The notes beneath the pieces were generated by a model. That model worked only from the letters and a program-made list of their open reading frames with translations, was not told where the DNA came from and did no database searches. A DNA stretch of 55,875 nucleotides from Gammaproteobacteria bacterium (GTDB taxonomy: Bacteria > Pseudomonadota > Gammaproteobacteria > Steroidobacterales > GCA-2729495), in NCBI GenBank assembly GCA_029245525.1, contig JAQWPD010000074.1, forward strand, positions 1-55,875. Reading direction: 5' to 3'. The translations under genes and the position numbers were made by a program. Below, in pieces: positions 44,812 through 55,874 of the stretch; the stretch's first letter is position 1, and every line of letters starts with the position of its first letter.

Positions 44812-46524
44812 CTAGCGGATAAAGCCCATGCTCTCGAGCTTAACAAAGATACGATGGGCTGCTAATTCTGGCTCCATTTCGACAGTGTTAATTCGCATTT
44901 CGGGGTTTTCCGGCTCCTCATAAGGATCGCTGATTCCGGTAAACTCTTTAATAATACCCGCACGCGCCTTAGCGTAGAGGCCCTTGCGATCACGTTCCTC
45001 ACAAACCTCCAGCGGAGTAGCCACGTGAATCTCAATAAAGCCGCCAAGAGGCGTAATCATGTCACGAACTTCCCGGCGTGTTGCTGTATAAGGCGCGATC
45101 GGTGCGCAAATAGCGATGCCGCCATTCTTAGTGATTTCACTCGCCACATAACCGATACGCGTAATATTCAGATCACGATGTTCACGGGAAAAGCCCAACT
45201 CGCTCGAGAGACTTTTACGCACCTTGTCGCCATCAAGCAACGTGACGCTGCGGCCACCATTCTCCAGCAGTTTAACCAACAATGCGTTCGCAACCGTTGA
45301 TTTACCAGAGCCTGATAAGCCGGTAAAGAACACGGTGAACCCCTGCTTATGGCGCGGCGGATATGAACGACGGAGCTCTTCAACAACTTTGTCATAGGAG
45401 AACCATTCAGGAATTTCAAGACCTTCCTGCAGGCGGCGGCGAAACTCTGTACCCGAGATATTAAGAACCACATCTTCGGGTGCTGTTTCATCTGCAGGCT
45501 CATACTGAGCCTTATTCTCGACATAAACCATCATCTTAAATGGCACCATCGTAATATTGAGCTCGGCTTCATGTTCAAGGAATAATTGCTGAGCATCATA
45601 AGGACCGTAAAAGTCTTCGCCCTGAGAGTTCTTGCCTGGACCGGCGTGATCGCGGCCAACGATGAAGTGGGTACAGCCATAATTCTTTCGGATGATGGCA
45701 TGCCATACCGCCTCACGCGGACCGGCCATGCGCATCGCTAAGTTCAATAGACTCAGATTAGTGGTTTGCTCTGGGTATTGCTCAAGCACATGCTCATAGC
45801 AGCGCACGCGCGTGTAGTGATCGATATCACCGGGCTTTGTGAGACCAACGACCGGATGAATCAGCAGGTTTGCTTCTGCTTCACGTGCAGCGCGGAAGGT
45901 CAGTTCCTGATGAGCACGGTGCAGTGGGTTGCGGGTCTGGAACGCGACAACCTTGCGCCAACCCAGCTTTTCAAAACGAGCACGAACATCTACAGGATCT
46001 TCACGCAACAACCTGAAATCATAATGAGTCGGCTTTTCAATACCCGTAAGTTTACCGCCTAAATACACGGCACCCGCAATATTATGCAGATAATGAACAG
46101 CAGGATGAGCCATATCATTAGAACCAAATACTGCTGCCGCCTCAGCTTCTTTATCGGGCATCCAGATATCACTGACATCCAGAATCGCTATAAGTACGCC
46201 CTCGGCATCACGCAGTGCAATTTTTTCATTGGTCACCAAAGAACCCGCAAATGCTTCATCAACATCTAAGGTGATTGGCATTGGCCATAAAGTACCATCT
46301 GATAAGCGCATATCCTTAAGCACGCTGTCAAAATCTGCCTGACTCAAAAAGCCTTCCAACGGCGAAAATGCGCCATTAAGAATTAGCTCCAGATCGCAGA
46401 CCTGGCGATCGGTTAGATCCCATGATTTGTAATCTTTGGATTCCTGCTTGATCGCATCGACCGCGGACCTCTCAACGTATAACTGTTTCAGCTCGCCGCC
46501 ATGTGGCTCTTTAAAAGCACCCAT
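44812..46524 (-). CDS. Bifunctional sulfate adenylyltransferase / adenylylsulfate kinase
   Basis: Activates sulfate to APS and then PAPS in one 570-aa chain. Residues 1 to about 375 form a Sat-type ATP sulfurylase with the HxxH loop in FQTRNPLHRAHQE and VGRDHAGPG. Residues about 390-570 form APS kinase with P-loop [30 protein letters not shown] and KGLYAKARAG. This Sat-CysC fusion differs from the enterobacterial CysDN plus CysC. It starts at ATG 46524 with GGAAGG. No cys genes are adjacent. Confidence 0.94.
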   Translation of the reverse strand: MGAFKEPHGGELKQLYVERSAVDAIKQESKDYKSWDLTDRQVCDLELILNGAFSPLEGFLSQADFDSVLKDMRLSDGTLWPMPITLDVDEAFAGSLVTNEKIALRDAEGVLIAILDVSDIWMPDKEAEAAAVFGSNDMAHPAVHYLHNIAGAVYLGGKLTGIEKPTHYDFRLLREDPVDVRARFEKLGWRKVVAFQTRNPLHRAHQELTFRAAREAEANLLIHPVVGLTKPGDIDHYTRVRCYEHVLEQYPEQTTNLSLLNLAMRMAGPREAVWHAIIRKNYGCTHFIVGRDHAGPGKNSQGEDFYGPYDAQQLFLEHEAELNITMVPFKMMVYVENKAQYEPADETAPEDVVLNISGTEFRRRLQEGLEIPEWFSYDKVVEELRRSYPPRHKQGFTVFFTGLSGSGKSTVANALLVKLLENGGRSVTLLDGDKVRKSLSSELGFSREHRDLNITRIGYVASEITKNGGIAICAPIAPYTATRREVRDMITPLGGFIEIHVATPLEVCEERDRKGLYAKARAGIIKEFTGISDPYEEPENPEMRINTVEMEPELAAHRIFVKLESMGFIR

Positions 46525-46703
46525 TACTACCTTCCTTTATTCATACAAAAACCGGGCATCAGGAGATGCACGGGAAATCGATGTCAAAAAACACCGTAAA
46601 CTGTTTTCACGATTTGACTGCAAAAAGCGCTCGGACAAAATACTAGGCTGTGCTTGCCCTAGCAATAAGAGCCGACAGTTGCCGGGTCAGTCGTCGAATC
46701 GGA

Positions 46704-47144
46704 TTAAAACGGGATTTCGTCATCAACCTCTGCGACCATCGCAGGAGCTGCACCCGGTGATGACGCTGCAGGCATTGCAGCCGAACCACCCATGCCGCCG
46801 GCACCACTTCGACCATCAAGCATCTGCATTTCACGCACTTTAATTTCAGTGGTGTAACGCTCATTGCCGGACTTATCCTGCCACTTGCGAGTTTGCAAAT
46901 TGCCTTCAACATAAACCTTAGAGCCCTTCTTAAGGTACTCGCCCATGATCTCGGCCAGACGACCAAACGCTACCGCACGGTGCCACTCAGTTTTCTCAAC
47001 CTGCTCACCCGTCTGCTTATCTTTCCACGAATCAGAGGTGGCAATAGAAAGTGTCGCAGCGGCATCGCCAGATGGCATGTATTTGATCTCCGGGTCAGAG
47101 CCGAGATTACCGATAATCATTACTTTGTTTAAGCCACGCGCCAT
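46704..47144 (-). CDS. ssb: Single-stranded DNA-binding protein
   Basis: Tetrameric ssDNA-binding protein. The protein has 146 aa. The OB fold covers residues 1 to about 110 ([36 protein letters not shown]), followed by a Gly/Ala/Met-rich linker and the acidic tip DDEIPF that recruits partner proteins. ATG 47144 has AGGTGG upstream; the frame back to 47210 is discounted. It is divergent from uvrA, as in E. coli. Confidence 0.97.
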   Translation of the reverse strand: MARGLNKVMIIGNLGSDPEIKYMPSGDAAATLSIATSDSWKDKQTGEQVEKTEWHRAVAFGRLAEIMGEYLKKGSKVYVEGNLQTRKWQDKSGNERYTTEIKVREMQMLDGRSGAGGMGGSAAMPAASSPGAAPAMVAEVDDEIPF

Positions 47145-47465
47145 GCTGCCACCTATACGAATTAAGTGTAAAAAGACCGGATTCGATGCAAAAAACCGGA
47201 TAAACGTCAAATTCTGAGCACTTGTCAGTCACCCGACGCCGCAAGGCCGGAAATACCACAATCGCTTATCGGCCAAATCAGCCCTCTATTGTATGTCCGC
47301 CGACACAAAATGACACCTACAAATACGCCATAAGCGTCATGAAATCAGTGCATAAGAGCAAACCTATCCAATCAAAGCTAATTTTGCTGCAAAACATCCG
47401 ATTATGGTCTGGCGACGAAACAGCTTATATTGACGGGTTGATTTTAGACTTAGGCGATATACGGC
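47145..47465. other. Intergenic region between ssb and uvrA
   Basis: 321 bp without a convincing gene. I looked for the LexA box that E. coli shares between these genes and found no CTG-N10-CAG palindrome; two CTG-N9-CAG strings (starting near 47215 and 47418) have the wrong spacing and low AT content. ACCGGAT occurs as a direct repeat 19 nt apart (47176-47182, 47195-47201) in the ssb leader. TTGACG on the minus strand has no good -10 partner. Confidence 0.6.
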
Positions 47466-50309
47466 GTGAAAACCATCAGTATCCGGGGTGCCCGGACGCA
47501 CAATTTAAAGAATATCGACGTTGATCTCCCACGGGACCAACTGATCTGTATCACCGGACTGTCTGGCTCCGGCAAATCATCTCTGGCCTTCGATACCATC
47601 TATGCCGAGGGTCAACGGCGCTACGTTGAATCTCTGTCTGCCTACGCTCGGCAATTCCTCTCTATGATGGAAAAACCCGATGTGGATCATATCGAGGGGC
47701 TTTCTCCGGCCATATCTATCGAGCAAAAATCAACATCTCACAATCCCCGCTCAACAGTCGGTACTGTCACTGAAATTTATGACTATTTGCGACTTTTATA
47801 CGCGCGTGCGGGACGCCCAAAATGCCCCGACCATCATAGAGACCTGCAAGCACAAACTATCAGCCAAATGGTGGATCAAATTCTGGCCATAGAAGAAGGC
47901 ACTGCGCTATTGCTGCTAGCCCCGGTGGTTCGTGACCGAAAAGGTGAACACTTGCAGCTATTCGCCGATGTGCGCGCTCAGGGCTTTGTTCGCGCCCGAA
48001 TTAATGGTGAAGTTTGTGAACTTGACGATCCACCGAAGCTCGACCTGCGGAAAAAGCACACCATTGAAATCGTCGTCGATCGCTTCAAAGTTCGCCCTGA
48101 CATTGGCTTAAGACTCGCCGAGTCTTTTGAGACAGCGCTCAAACTTGCTGATGGCGTTGTCAACGTAGCGCGGATGAATGACCCCGCTCTGCCTGAACTG
48201 CTGTTCTCAGACAAGTTTGCCTGCCCCGTTTGCAGCTTCAGTATTCCGGAGCTTGAACCGCGACTGTTTTCCTTCAACAACCCTGTAGGTGCATGCGGAA
48301 ACTGCGACGGATTAGGTGTGCATCAATTTTTTGACCCAGAACGAGTTATTAAAAGTTCGGCAATTAGTCTTGCTGGTGGTGCAATCCGTGGTTGGGATCG
48401 ACGTAATTCTTATTATTCTCAGCTCATTCTATGCCTAGCTGAGCATTATGGTTTCGATGCAGAGATTCCGTACGCAGACCTCGATGAAACCACAAAACAG
48501 ATCCTACTCTGGGGCAGCGGGGATGACGAGATCGAGTTTATTTACAAAACCGCTCGAGGGGCCAATTTTAGGCGGAAACACCCTTTCGAAGGGGTTATCC
48601 CAAACCTTGACCGTCGCTATAAGGAAACCGATTCCTCGAAAGTGCGTGATGAGCTCGCGAAGTATCTTAGTGTGCAGCCCTGTCCGGAATGTGCAGGTAC
48701 CCGACTTAATACAGCCTCACGCAATGTATTTATCAACAACCTCAGTATTCCCGACATATCAGGGATGTCTGTATCGAACGCCCTCGATTTCTTCAACAAT
48801 CTCAATCTGAAGGGCGCGCGAGGCAAAATCGCTGAAAAAATTGCCAAAGAGATTCAGGACAGACTGCGGTTTTTAGCGGATGTTGGGCTTGAGTATCTAA
48901 CGCTCAATCGCAGTGCTGACACACTCTCAGGGGGCGAATCGCAAAGAATCCGACTCGCAAGTCAGATTGGTTCCGGCCTGGTCGGTGTAATGTATATCCT
49001 CGATGAGCCGTCTATCGGACTCCACCAACGCGATAACGATCGTCTTCTGGGCACGCTGTTGCGCTTGCGTGATCTGGGCAATACAGTGGTGGTGGTCGAA
49101 CATGACACCGATGCAATTTTGGCCAGCGACTATGTCCTGGACTTAGGTCCCGGCGCGGGCATTCATGGTGGCCAAATAGTAGCAGCGGGCTCTTCAGAAG
49201 AAATTATGCGCAATGATGCTTCGCTGACAGGCAGGTATTTGTCGGGGAAACTGGAAATTCCATTGCCCAAAAAACGCATTAAGCCCAACCCGAAGCAACT
49301 GATAACACTTGAAGGCGCTAGTGGCAACAATCTTAAAAATATAACGGCGCATTTCCCAGTTGGCCTTTTCACCTGCGTTACCGGCGTGTCCGGATCGGGA
49401 AAATCAACTCTGGTTAACGATACTCTTTACCGCATCGCTGCTGAAAAGATCAATCGTGCGACAGTATCTGCTGCGGCCTACAGCGGACTGCAAGGATTGG
49501 AGCACATCGACTCCGTCATCGATATAAGTCAGAGCCCGATCGGACGAACACCCAGATCGAATCCTGCCACATACACCGGGCTATTCACCCCGCTGCGAGA
49601 CTTGTTTGCTGGAACTCAGGAGGCTCGATCGCGTGGCTACCAAGCAGGACGCTTTAGCTTCAATGTGAAGGGTGGGCGCTGCGAGGCATGTCAGGGCGAT
49701 GGGATGATTAAAGTAGAAATGCATTTTCTCCCCGATGTGTATGTGCCGTGTGACGAGTGCAAAGGCAAACGCTACAATCGTGAAACATTAGAAATTCGTT
49801 ACCGAGGATTCACTATTTCTGAAATTCTCGATATGACTATTGAAGACGCCTGCGAACAATTTCAGAACATTCCGGTTGTTGCGAGAAAGCTACAAACACT
49901 TATGGATGTCGGCCTGTCTTATATCCGCTTAGGGCAAAGCGCCACGACCTTGTCCGGTGGCGAGGCACAAAGAGTTAAACTGGCCAAAGAGCTCTCGAAG
50001 CGCTCAACAGGCAGCACACTGTATATTCTTGACGAACCCACTACCGGACTGCACTTTCATGATATCGCGAAGCTTATGGAAGTCTTGCAGTTGCTGAGGG
50101 ACCAAGGAAACACCGTGGTGGTCATTGAACACAATCTCTATGTCATTAAAACAGCAGACTGGATAGTCGACCTTGGTCCGGAAGGGGGTGATGGTGGAGG
50201 AACCTTGGTAGCAGAGGGCCTTCCCGAAGATATTTGTAAAGCAGAAAAGTCTTATACCGGCAAATACCTAGCCGCCATGCTCAAACCCAAACGCAAAAAA
50301 GCAGGTTAA
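47466..50309 (+). CDS. uvrA: Excinuclease ABC subunit A
   Basis: Damage-recognition ATPase of nucleotide excision repair. The protein has 947 aa (E. coli 940). Two ABC modules: Walker [14 protein letters not shown] near residue 31 and [13 protein letters not shown] near 640, signatures LSGGESQR and LSGGEAQR. Zinc modules are at CPVC/CGNC and CEAC/CDEC. The start is GTG 47466 with a weak ribosome site, the N-terminus [16 protein letters not shown] fitting the family. No SOS box was recognised upstream. Confidence 0.97.
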   Translation: MKTISIRGARTHNLKNIDVDLPRDQLICITGLSGSGKSSLAFDTIYAEGQRRYVESLSAYARQFLSMMEKPDVDHIEGLSPAISIEQKSTSHNPRSTVGTVTEIYDYLRLLYARAGRPKCPDHHRDLQAQTISQMVDQILAIEEGTALLLLAPVVRDRKGEHLQLFADVRAQGFVRARINGEVCELDDPPKLDLRKKHTIEIVVDRFKVRPDIGLRLAESFETALKLADGVVNVARMNDPALPELLFSDKFACPVCSFSIPELEPRLFSFNNPVGACGNCDGLGVHQFFDPERVIKSSAISLAGGAIRGWDRRNSYYSQLILCLAEHYGFDAEIPYADLDETTKQILLWGSGDDEIEFIYKTARGANFRRKHPFEGVIPNLDRRYKETDSSKVRDELAKYLSVQPCPECAGTRLNTASRNVFINNLSIPDISGMSVSNALDFFNNLNLKGARGKIAEKIAKEIQDRLRFLADVGLEYLTLNRSADTLSGGESQRIRLASQIGSGLVGVMYILDEPSIGLHQRDNDRLLGTLLRLRDLGNTVVVVEHDTDAILASDYVLDLGPGAGIHGGQIVAAGSSEEIMRNDASLTGRYLSGKLEIPLPKKRIKPNPKQLITLEGASGNNLKNITAHFPVGLFTCVTGVSGSGKSTLVNDTLYRIAAEKINRATVSAAAYSGLQGLEHIDSVIDISQSPIGRTPRSNPATYTGLFTPLRDLFAGTQEARSRGYQAGRFSFNVKGGRCEACQGDGMIKVEMHFLPDVYVPCDECKGKRYNRETLEIRYRGFTISEILDMTIEDACEQFQNIPVVARKLQTLMDVGLSYIRLGQSATTLSGGEAQRVKLAKELSKRSTGSTLYILDEPTTGLHFHDIAKLMEVLQLLRDQGNTVVVIEHNLYVIKTADWIVDLGPEGGDGGGTLVAEGLPEDICKAEKSYTGKYLAAMLKPKRKKAG

Positions 50310-50345
50310 CCCTTAGCGAGACACAGCAAAACTGAAGGCCTGTCG

Positions 50346-51356
50346 CTAAGCTAAAGGAACAATACCCACGGCCTGTCGCACCTGACTCATCAGCGCAGCA
50401 GACTGCTCGCGAGCCCGCTTTGCGCCAGACTGCAATACAACTTCTATACTCGCCGGGTCTGCTATCAAGCGATCATACTCGCCTCTGGCAATTGCCAAAT
50501 GAGCATCCAGATACTCGAATAATTCCTGTTTAGCGTCGCCCCAGCCCAGCCCTTCCTCTAGCCTGTTCCGAAACGCTGTTGTTTCCGACTCAGTCGCAAA
50601 GGCTTTATATATATCAAATACTGTGCAGTCCGCATCGGGGTCTTTCGGCTCACCGGGCGTGAGAGAATTGGTTTTAATTTTCATAACTAACTTACGTAGC
50701 TTCTTCGGCGGCACAAACAGTGGAATGGTGTTGTTATAACTTTTGCTCATTTTCCGACCATCCAGCCCAAGCAAGGTTGCCACATCCTCACCAACAACAG
50801 CTTCCGGCAAAATAAACCGCTCACCATAAACATGGTTAAATCGTTGTGCGATATCCCGCGCCATTTCAACATGCTGAATTTGATCTTTGCCAACCGGCAC
50901 CCTGTTAGCGCCAAAGATCAGAATATCCGCTGCCATAAGCATCGGATAACTAAATAACGCCATAGTAATACCCTTATCTGGGTCACGATCGCCTGACTCT
51001 TGATTCGAAGCAACCGCTGCCTTATACGCATGCGCTCGATTCATAAGTCCCTTGGCTGTCAATGAACTGATAATCCACATGAGCTCGGGAATTTCAGGGA
51101 TATCTGACTGCCGATAAAACACGGCTTTATCGGTATCCAGACCCAAAGCAAGCCAGGTAGCAGCAACTTCGAGGCTGGACTGCCTTGCCTGCTCGGGGTT
51201 CTGGTTCTTTACCAACGCATGGTAGTCCGCCAAGAAATAAAATGACCGCACATTAGCCGCTCTGCTAGCGACTATCGCAGGCCGTATTGCGCCAACGTAG
51301 TTACCTAGATGCGGAGTTCCAGTAGTGGTGATGCCAGTGAGTACAGTTTTTGTCAT
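50346..51356 (-). CDS. trpS: Tryptophanyl-tRNA synthetase
   Basis: Class I synthetase. The protein has 336 aa (E. coli 334). [18 protein letters not shown] carries the HIGH-type motif and [17 protein letters not shown] the KMSKS loop; [17 protein letters not shown] is conserved. It starts at ATG 51356. It converges on uvrA; the 8-bp inverted repeat CTTAGCGA/TCGCTAAG (50312-50319, 50343-50350) at the junction may be a weak shared terminator. Confidence 0.96.
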   Translation of the reverse strand: MTKTVLTGITTTGTPHLGNYVGAIRPAIVASRAANVRSFYFLADYHALVKNQNPEQARQSSLEVAATWLALGLDTDKAVFYRQSDIPEIPELMWIISSLTAKGLMNRAHAYKAAVASNQESGDRDPDKGITMALFSYPMLMAADILIFGANRVPVGKDQIQHVEMARDIAQRFNHVYGERFILPEAVVGEDVATLLGLDGRKMSKSYNNTIPLFVPPKKLRKLVMKIKTNSLTPGEPKDPDADCTVFDIYKAFATESETTAFRNRLEEGLGWGDAKQELFEYLDAHLAIARGEYDRLIADPASIEVVLQSGAKRAREQSAALMSQVRQAVGIVPLA

Positions 51357-51525
51357 TAGAAAATCTTTTAAGGGTGCGCTGCAGGGGTAACATAATAAAG
51401 CATATTAGGTGAGGGTATCTCCCAGCATCAAAAGAGCTTCACTCAAGCTAGAGCTTACCAGACCGACAGTAAGAAATAGCAGCCTAAGCCGCCACTTGTC
51501 TCCGCTGTATTGATATAGTCTGTGG

Positions 51526-52848
51526 ATGGCATCTACCACACGATTAAGCAGTGCTCCCCCCACTTATGCTGCCCATGTCGGCGCGCTGGTAAGCCGCTAT
51601 AGCGAGGCCATGCATCACTGCGGCTACAAGGCAATACTGCTGGCAGCGGGCGAACAACTGCCAATATTTCTCGATGACCAATATTATCCGCACAGGCCCA
51701 ACCCGCATTTTCTGCAATGGTTGCCACTGTTCGATACACCCGATGCTTGGATCATCTGCTTAAAAGGACAACGCCCCCGCCTAATCATTCTTAGCTCAGC
51801 CAATTTCTGGCACGCTGAGCCCGAGCTGCCGGACAACTCTTATTTGCAACATTTTGATGTTGAAGTTCACACCGAGGCCCATCTGGTTGATGCGGTGCTT
51901 TCTAAGCTGCCCAGAAAGACCGCCATAATTGACCCTGCAGACTCATCGAGACATGCCAATCAGGATAAGCTGCTTAATTTCCTGCATTTTCATCGAAGTA
52001 TAAAAACGGACTACGAAATTGACTGCATTCGCAGAGCAACAGACATCGCTGTGCCGGCCCACAAAGCTGCAAAAGAGGCCTTTTTTAAAGGCGGCAGTGG
52101 CTTCGATATTCACCTCGCATTTCTAAAAGCTGCAGGTTGCAGCGAGCACGAACTGCCTTACCCAGATATCATCGCCTGCAATCAGAATGCAGCAACCCTG
52201 CATTACGAGCGGCGAACGCATGAAATCAATCCTTCAAGTTTATTGATTGATGCCGGCACATCAATGAACGGCTATGCCTCTGACATTACCCGCACCTATA
52301 GCCACAATGAAGAGTTTGCTGCATTAATCACCTCAGTAGATGCGCTTCAGCTAGAACTTTGTCGCAATGTTCGACCCGGCATATCTTTTGGCGACGCGCA
52401 AAATGATGCGCACCTGGGTATAGCCCGGATACTAAAAGAACATCAATTGGTCGATATGACACCTGAGGCCATGGTTAAGGAATCAATTACATCCGTATTC
52501 TTTCCACACGGTCTGGGGCATATGCTCGGCCTTCAAGTGCACGATATGGGCGGCCATATGGCCGATATAACAGGAAAACGTGCGACGCCTCCAAAAGCAC
52601 ACCCAAAGCTGCGCATGAGTCGAAGGCTTGAGGCTGGAATGGTGCTAACAATAGAACCGGGACTTTATTTTATTCCGACACTGCTGGAAGAACTGCGCGC
52701 GAAACCTTCAAGCAATCGGGTCAACTGGGCTTTGGTGGAGACCTTCACAAAACTTGGTGGAATACGGATCGAAGATAACGTGGTAATTACCAAATCCGGC
52801 GCTGAGAATATTACGCGCGATGCATTCAGAAAAAGCTCGCCAAGCTAG
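51526..52848 (+). CDS. pepQ: Xaa-Pro dipeptidase PepQ (M24)
   Basis: Dimanganese dipeptidase for X-Pro dipeptides; some relatives also hydrolyse organophosphate esters. The protein has 440 aa (E. coli 443). Metal ligands: Asp in LLIDAGTSMNG, Asp in SDITRTYS, His in FFPHGLGHMLGLQVHD, Glu in LTIEPGLYFIP and Glu in GGIRIEDNVVI. It is a paralogue of pepP elsewhere in the window. It starts at ATG 51526 with a weak ribosome site. It stands alone with its own terminator. Confidence 0.93.
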   Translation: MASTTRLSSAPPTYAAHVGALVSRYSEAMHHCGYKAILLAAGEQLPIFLDDQYYPHRPNPHFLQWLPLFDTPDAWIICLKGQRPRLIILSSANFWHAEPELPDNSYLQHFDVEVHTEAHLVDAVLSKLPRKTAIIDPADSSRHANQDKLLNFLHFHRSIKTDYEIDCIRRATDIAVPAHKAAKEAFFKGGSGFDIHLAFLKAAGCSEHELPYPDIIACNQNAATLHYERRTHEINPSSLLIDAGTSMNGYASDITRTYSHNEEFAALITSVDALQLELCRNVRPGISFGDAQNDAHLGIARILKEHQLVDMTPEAMVKESITSVFFPHGLGHMLGLQVHDMGGHMADITGKRATPPKAHPKLRMSRRLEAGMVLTIEPGLYFIPTLLEELRAKPSSNRVNWALVETFTKLGGIRIEDNVVITKSGAENITRDAFRKSSPS

Positions 52849-52862
52849 AAATCAATCAGCAT

Positions 52863-52892
52863 AAAAAAAGCCTCGCTATGCGAGGCTTTTTT
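52863..52892. terminator. Bidirectional terminator between pepQ and rplQ
   Basis: GCCTCGC/GCGAGGC stem (52870-52876 and 52880-52886), 3-nt loop, flanked by seven As and six Ts. Confidence 0.93.
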
Positions 52893-52912
52893 CTAACACT
52901 TCTATCCGCGCC

Positions 52913-53305
52913 TTATTCTACTGCGCTCTCAACCAGCTCGGCTTCAACCGGCTGATCCATTAGCTGAATCAATGCCATAGGAGCAGAGTCACCTGGACGA
53001 TGTCCCATTTTTAAAATCCGCAGATAACCACCGGGGCGCGTTTTAAACCGTGGGCCAAGCTCCCGAAATAATTTACCAACCGCTGCTTTATCTCTAAGAC
53101 GACTAAATGCCACCCTGCGATTGGCGACGCTATCTTCCTTCGCAAGAGTGATCATAGGCTCAATAACGCGACGCAATTCTTTGGCTTTAGCCACTGTAGT
53201 GCGAATTGTTTCATGCATGATCAACGAAGTGGCCATATTGCGATACATAGCCTTACGGTGACTGCTATTACGACCTAACTGACGGCCTGATTTCTGATGT
53301 CGCAT
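52913..53305 (-). CDS. rplQ: 50S ribosomal protein L17
   Basis: Large-subunit protein near the tunnel exit; last gene of the alpha operon. The protein has 130 aa (E. coli 127). [34 protein letters not shown] and [16 protein letters not shown] are conserved. It starts at ATG 53305 with AGGA upstream, 28 nt after rpoA. Confidence 0.98.
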   Translation of the reverse strand: MRHQKSGRQLGRNSSHRKAMYRNMATSLIMHETIRTTVAKAKELRRVIEPMITLAKEDSVANRRVAFSRLRDKAAVGKLFRELGPRFKTRPGGYLRILKMGHRPGDSAPMALIQLMDQPVEAELVESAVE

Positions 53306-53333
53306 TGTATTTCCTAAATCTCAATGATATTTC

Positions 53334-54335
53334 TTAAGCAGCTACGTCGTTCTGTGCGAGGCTGGCCGGTGGCCAGTTCTCAACATGCATACCCAAAGCC
53401 AAACCGTGGCTCGCCAGCACTTCCTTGATTTCAGTCAATGACTTCTTACCAAGATTAGGCGTACGAAGCAGCTCCACTTCACTGCGCTGAATAAGATCAC
53501 CAATATAATTAATGTTTTCTGCTTTAAGGCAGTTAGCTGAGCGAACGGTAAGTTCAAGCTCGTCGACCGGCCGTAACAGAATTGGATCAACTTTGCTCTG
53601 CTCTGCTGCGGCGGCTGCCTCATCTTGCCCCTGAAGATCAGCAAACACATCAAGCTGGTCTTTCAAAATGCTGCCCGCACGACGGATAGCCTCATCAGGG
53701 TCAATAGTGCCATTGGTCTCAATGTCAATAATTAACTTATCAAGGTTGGTACGCTGCTCAACACGAGCGGCTTCAACGTTGTAGGTAACCTTCCGCACAG
53801 GACTAAAAGAAGCGTCCAACTGAAGCTTACCGATCTGGCCGGCAGGAGCATCAAAGGTAGCTGCCTGACTGGCAGGGCGATAACCACGGCCAGCCTCAAT
53901 AGTCAGAACCATCTTAAGCTCGCCGCCCTTGGTCAAATTAGCGATAACGAGATCGGGATTAACCACCTCAATATCATGATCCAACTGAATATCAGCTGCA
54001 GTTACAGGACCAGAGCCCTTCTTATGCAAAGTCAGTTCCGCATGGTCGCGCGAATGCATAGTAATAGCCAGCGCCTTCAAATTCAGAAGAATCTCAACAA
54101 CGTCTTCCTGCACACCCTCAATGCTAGTGTATTCGTGCAGAACACCTTCGATATCCACTTCAACAACAGCGGCACCCGGCATACTCGAGAGCAGTATACG
54201 ACGCAGCGCATTGCCTAAGGTATGACCATACCCCCGTTCAAAAGGCTCTAGGCTAACTTTGGCATGACGGTTGTCGTCACTCTTTTGCTCTACCTTAACG
54301 GTACGCGGCTTTAACAAATCATTTGAATCTTGCAT
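53334..54335 (-). CDS. rpoA: RNA polymerase alpha subunit
   Basis: Assembly scaffold and activator-contact subunit. The protein has 333 aa. The N-terminal domain holds [20 protein letters not shown]; after a linker the C-terminal domain (residues about 250-333) holds [15 protein letters not shown] and [14 protein letters not shown], which bind UP elements and regulators such as Crp. ATG 54335 follows AGGAG; the longer frame to 54479 lies inside rpsD. Confidence 0.98.
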   Translation of the reverse strand: MQDSNDLLKPRTVKVEQKSDDNRHAKVSLEPFERGYGHTLGNALRRILLSSMPGAAVVEVDIEGVLHEYTSIEGVQEDVVEILLNLKALAITMHSRDHAELTLHKKGSGPVTAADIQLDHDIEVVNPDLVIANLTKGGELKMVLTIEAGRGYRPASQAATFDAPAGQIGKLQLDASFSPVRKVTYNVEAARVEQRTNLDKLIIDIETNGTIDPDEAIRRAGSILKDQLDVFADLQGQDEAAAAAEQSKVDPILLRPVDELELTVRSANCLKAENINYIGDLIQRSEVELLRTPNLGKKSLTEIKEVLASHGLALGMHVENWPPASLAQNDVAA

Positions 54336-54351
54336 TCCTGCTGTCTCCTGC

Positions 54352-54975
54352 TTACTTAGAGTAAAGCTCAACAACGAGATTCTCGTTGATATCGGGAAGT
54401 ACATCTTCACGTTCAGGCACTGCCTTGAACACCCCAACCAATTTCTTCTCGTCCACCTGAACCCACTCTGGAAAACCAACCTGACGGGCGATTTCTAGTG
54501 CGGTCTCAATACGCCCCTGTTTCTGAGCTTTCTCACGAATAGAAATAGTGGCGCCACCAGCGACCTGAAATGAGGCAATGTTAACGACAATGCCATCAAC
54601 CATAACCGCCTTATGGCTAACCAATTGACGCGCCTCGGCTCGTGTCGAGGCGAAACCCATACGATAAACTACGTTATCCAGGCGACCTTCAAGCAGCTTG
54701 ATCAAGTTGCCACCTGTAGAGCCCTTGGTTCGCGCTGACTTTTTATAATAGCTGCGGAACTGACGCTCTAAAACGCCATACATACGACGCAGTTTCTGCT
54801 TTTCACGCAACTGCAAACCGTAGTCGGATAGCCGGCCGCGACGCTGTGACGCGTTGCCCCCGGGTAATACCTCGAGTTTACACTTAGCTTCGAGCGGCTT
54901 AATACCGCTCTTTAAGAAAAGATCCGTACCTTCGCGACGCGAAAGCTTACATTTTGGTCCAAGATATCTAGCCAT
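54352..54975 (-). CDS. rpsD: 30S ribosomal protein S4
   Basis: 16S rRNA assembly initiator and, in E. coli, translational repressor of this operon. The protein has 207 aa. [37 protein letters not shown] and the S4 RNA-binding domain ([20 protein letters not shown]) are visible. It starts at ATG 54975, 11 nt after rpsK. Confidence 0.98.
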   Translation of the reverse strand: MARYLGPKCKLSRREGTDLFLKSGIKPLEAKCKLEVLPGGNASQRRGRLSDYGLQLREKQKLRRMYGVLERQFRSYYKKSARTKGSTGGNLIKLLEGRLDNVVYRMGFASTRAEARQLVSHKAVMVDGIVVNIASFQVAGGATISIREKAQKQGRIETALEIARQVGFPEWVQVDEKKLVGVFKAVPEREDVLPDINENLVVELYSK

Positions 54976-54986
54976 TATTCTGTACC

Positions 54987-55370
54987 TTACACACGCCGTT
55001 TCTTAGGCGGTCGACATCCGTTGTGAGGAATAGGAGTTACATCCTCAATATTAGTAATTTGATAGCCCGCGGAATTCAAAGCGCGAACTGCAGACTCACG
55101 ACCAGGGCCGGGACCACGAACCTTAACTTCTAAGTTCTTCAAACCATATTCTTGCGCCGCAAGACCCGCCTTCTCGGCGGCAACCTGCGCCGCAAAAGGT
55201 GTGCTCTTACGAGAACCGCGGAAGCCACAACCACCGGCAGTGGCCCAACTCAGAGCATTGCCCTGGCGATCTGTAATCGTGATGATCGTGTTATTGAAAG
55301 ATGCATGAATATGGGCGATACCATCGACCACAGTCTTTTTTACCTTTCGTTTTGTCTTTTCAATTGCCAT
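54987..55370 (-). CDS. rpsK: 30S ribosomal protein S11
   Basis: Platform protein of the small subunit. The protein has 127 aa. [20 protein letters not shown] and [20 protein letters not shown] are conserved, and it ends [12 protein letters not shown]. It starts at ATG 55370, 18 nt after rpsM. Confidence 0.98.
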   Translation of the reverse strand: MAIEKTKRKVKKTVVDGIAHIHASFNNTIITITDRQGNALSWATAGGCGFRGSRKSTPFAAQVAAEKAGLAAQEYGLKNLEVKVRGPGPGRESAVRALNSAGYQITNIEDVTPIPHNGCRPPKKRRV

Positions 55371-55388
55371 ACCGTATTAATCCAGTGC

Positions 55389-55745
55389 TTATTTTCTAAT
55401 TGCCCGACGCGGACCTTTGCGGGTGCGTGCGTTAGTGCGCGTGCGTTGGCCACGCAGCGGCAACCCACGGCGATGACGAATACCGCGATAACAACCGAGA
55501 TCCATCAGGCGCTTAATTGCAAGAGAGTTCTCACGTCGAAGGTCACCTTCAACAATGAAACGTGCTACCTCAGTACGAATGTTCTCGACCTCAGCTTCAC
55601 TCAAATCCTTAACACGGACACCAAGAGACACATTTGCTGAAGCGCATATCTGATCGGCACGAGTGCGTCCGATACCAAAGATATGCGTCAAGCCAATGTT
55701 AATGTGCTTGTTGAGGGGAATATTTATGCCAGCAATACGGGCCAT
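55389..55745 (-). CDS. rpsM: 30S ribosomal protein S13
   Basis: Small-subunit head protein contacting L5 and P-site tRNA. The protein has 118 aa, as in E. coli. [33 protein letters not shown] and [20 protein letters not shown] are conserved. It starts at ATG 55745. Confidence 0.98.
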   Translation of the reverse strand: MARIAGINIPLNKHINIGLTHIFGIGRTRADQICASANVSLGVRVKDLSEAEVENIRTEVARFIVEGDLRRENSLAIKRLMDLGCYRGIRHRRGLPLRGQRTRTNARTRKGPRRAIRK

Positions 55746-55760
55746 TACTTAATCTCCGAA

Positions 55761-55874
55761 TTAACCCTGGCGTTGTTTGTGACGTGGATCTGAACAAATC
55801 ACGCGCACAACACCGTTTCTGCGAATAATTTTGCAGTTTCTGCACATACGTTTTACAGAAGCTCTAACTTTCAT
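55761..55874 (-). CDS. rpmJ: 50S ribosomal protein L36
   Basis: 37-aa zinc-ribbon protein of the large subunit, complete at the extreme right edge: its ATG is 55872-55874, one base from the end. [16 protein letters not shown] continues with the zinc ligands Cys11, Cys14, Cys27 and His32, so it is the zinc-binding form. It precedes rpsM by 15 nt in the alpha operon; secY should lie just beyond the window. Confidence 0.96.
   Translation of the reverse strand: MKVRASVKRMCRNCKIIRRNGVVRVICSDPRHKQRQG

Noticed and set aside
47215-47432. CTG-N9-CAG strings as LexA sites
   Set aside because: Spacing is one base short of the known N10 and the cores are not AT-rich.
47222-47524. 100-aa open frame running into uvrA
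   Set aside because: It overlaps the uvrA start out of frame, has no family resemblance and no ribosome site.
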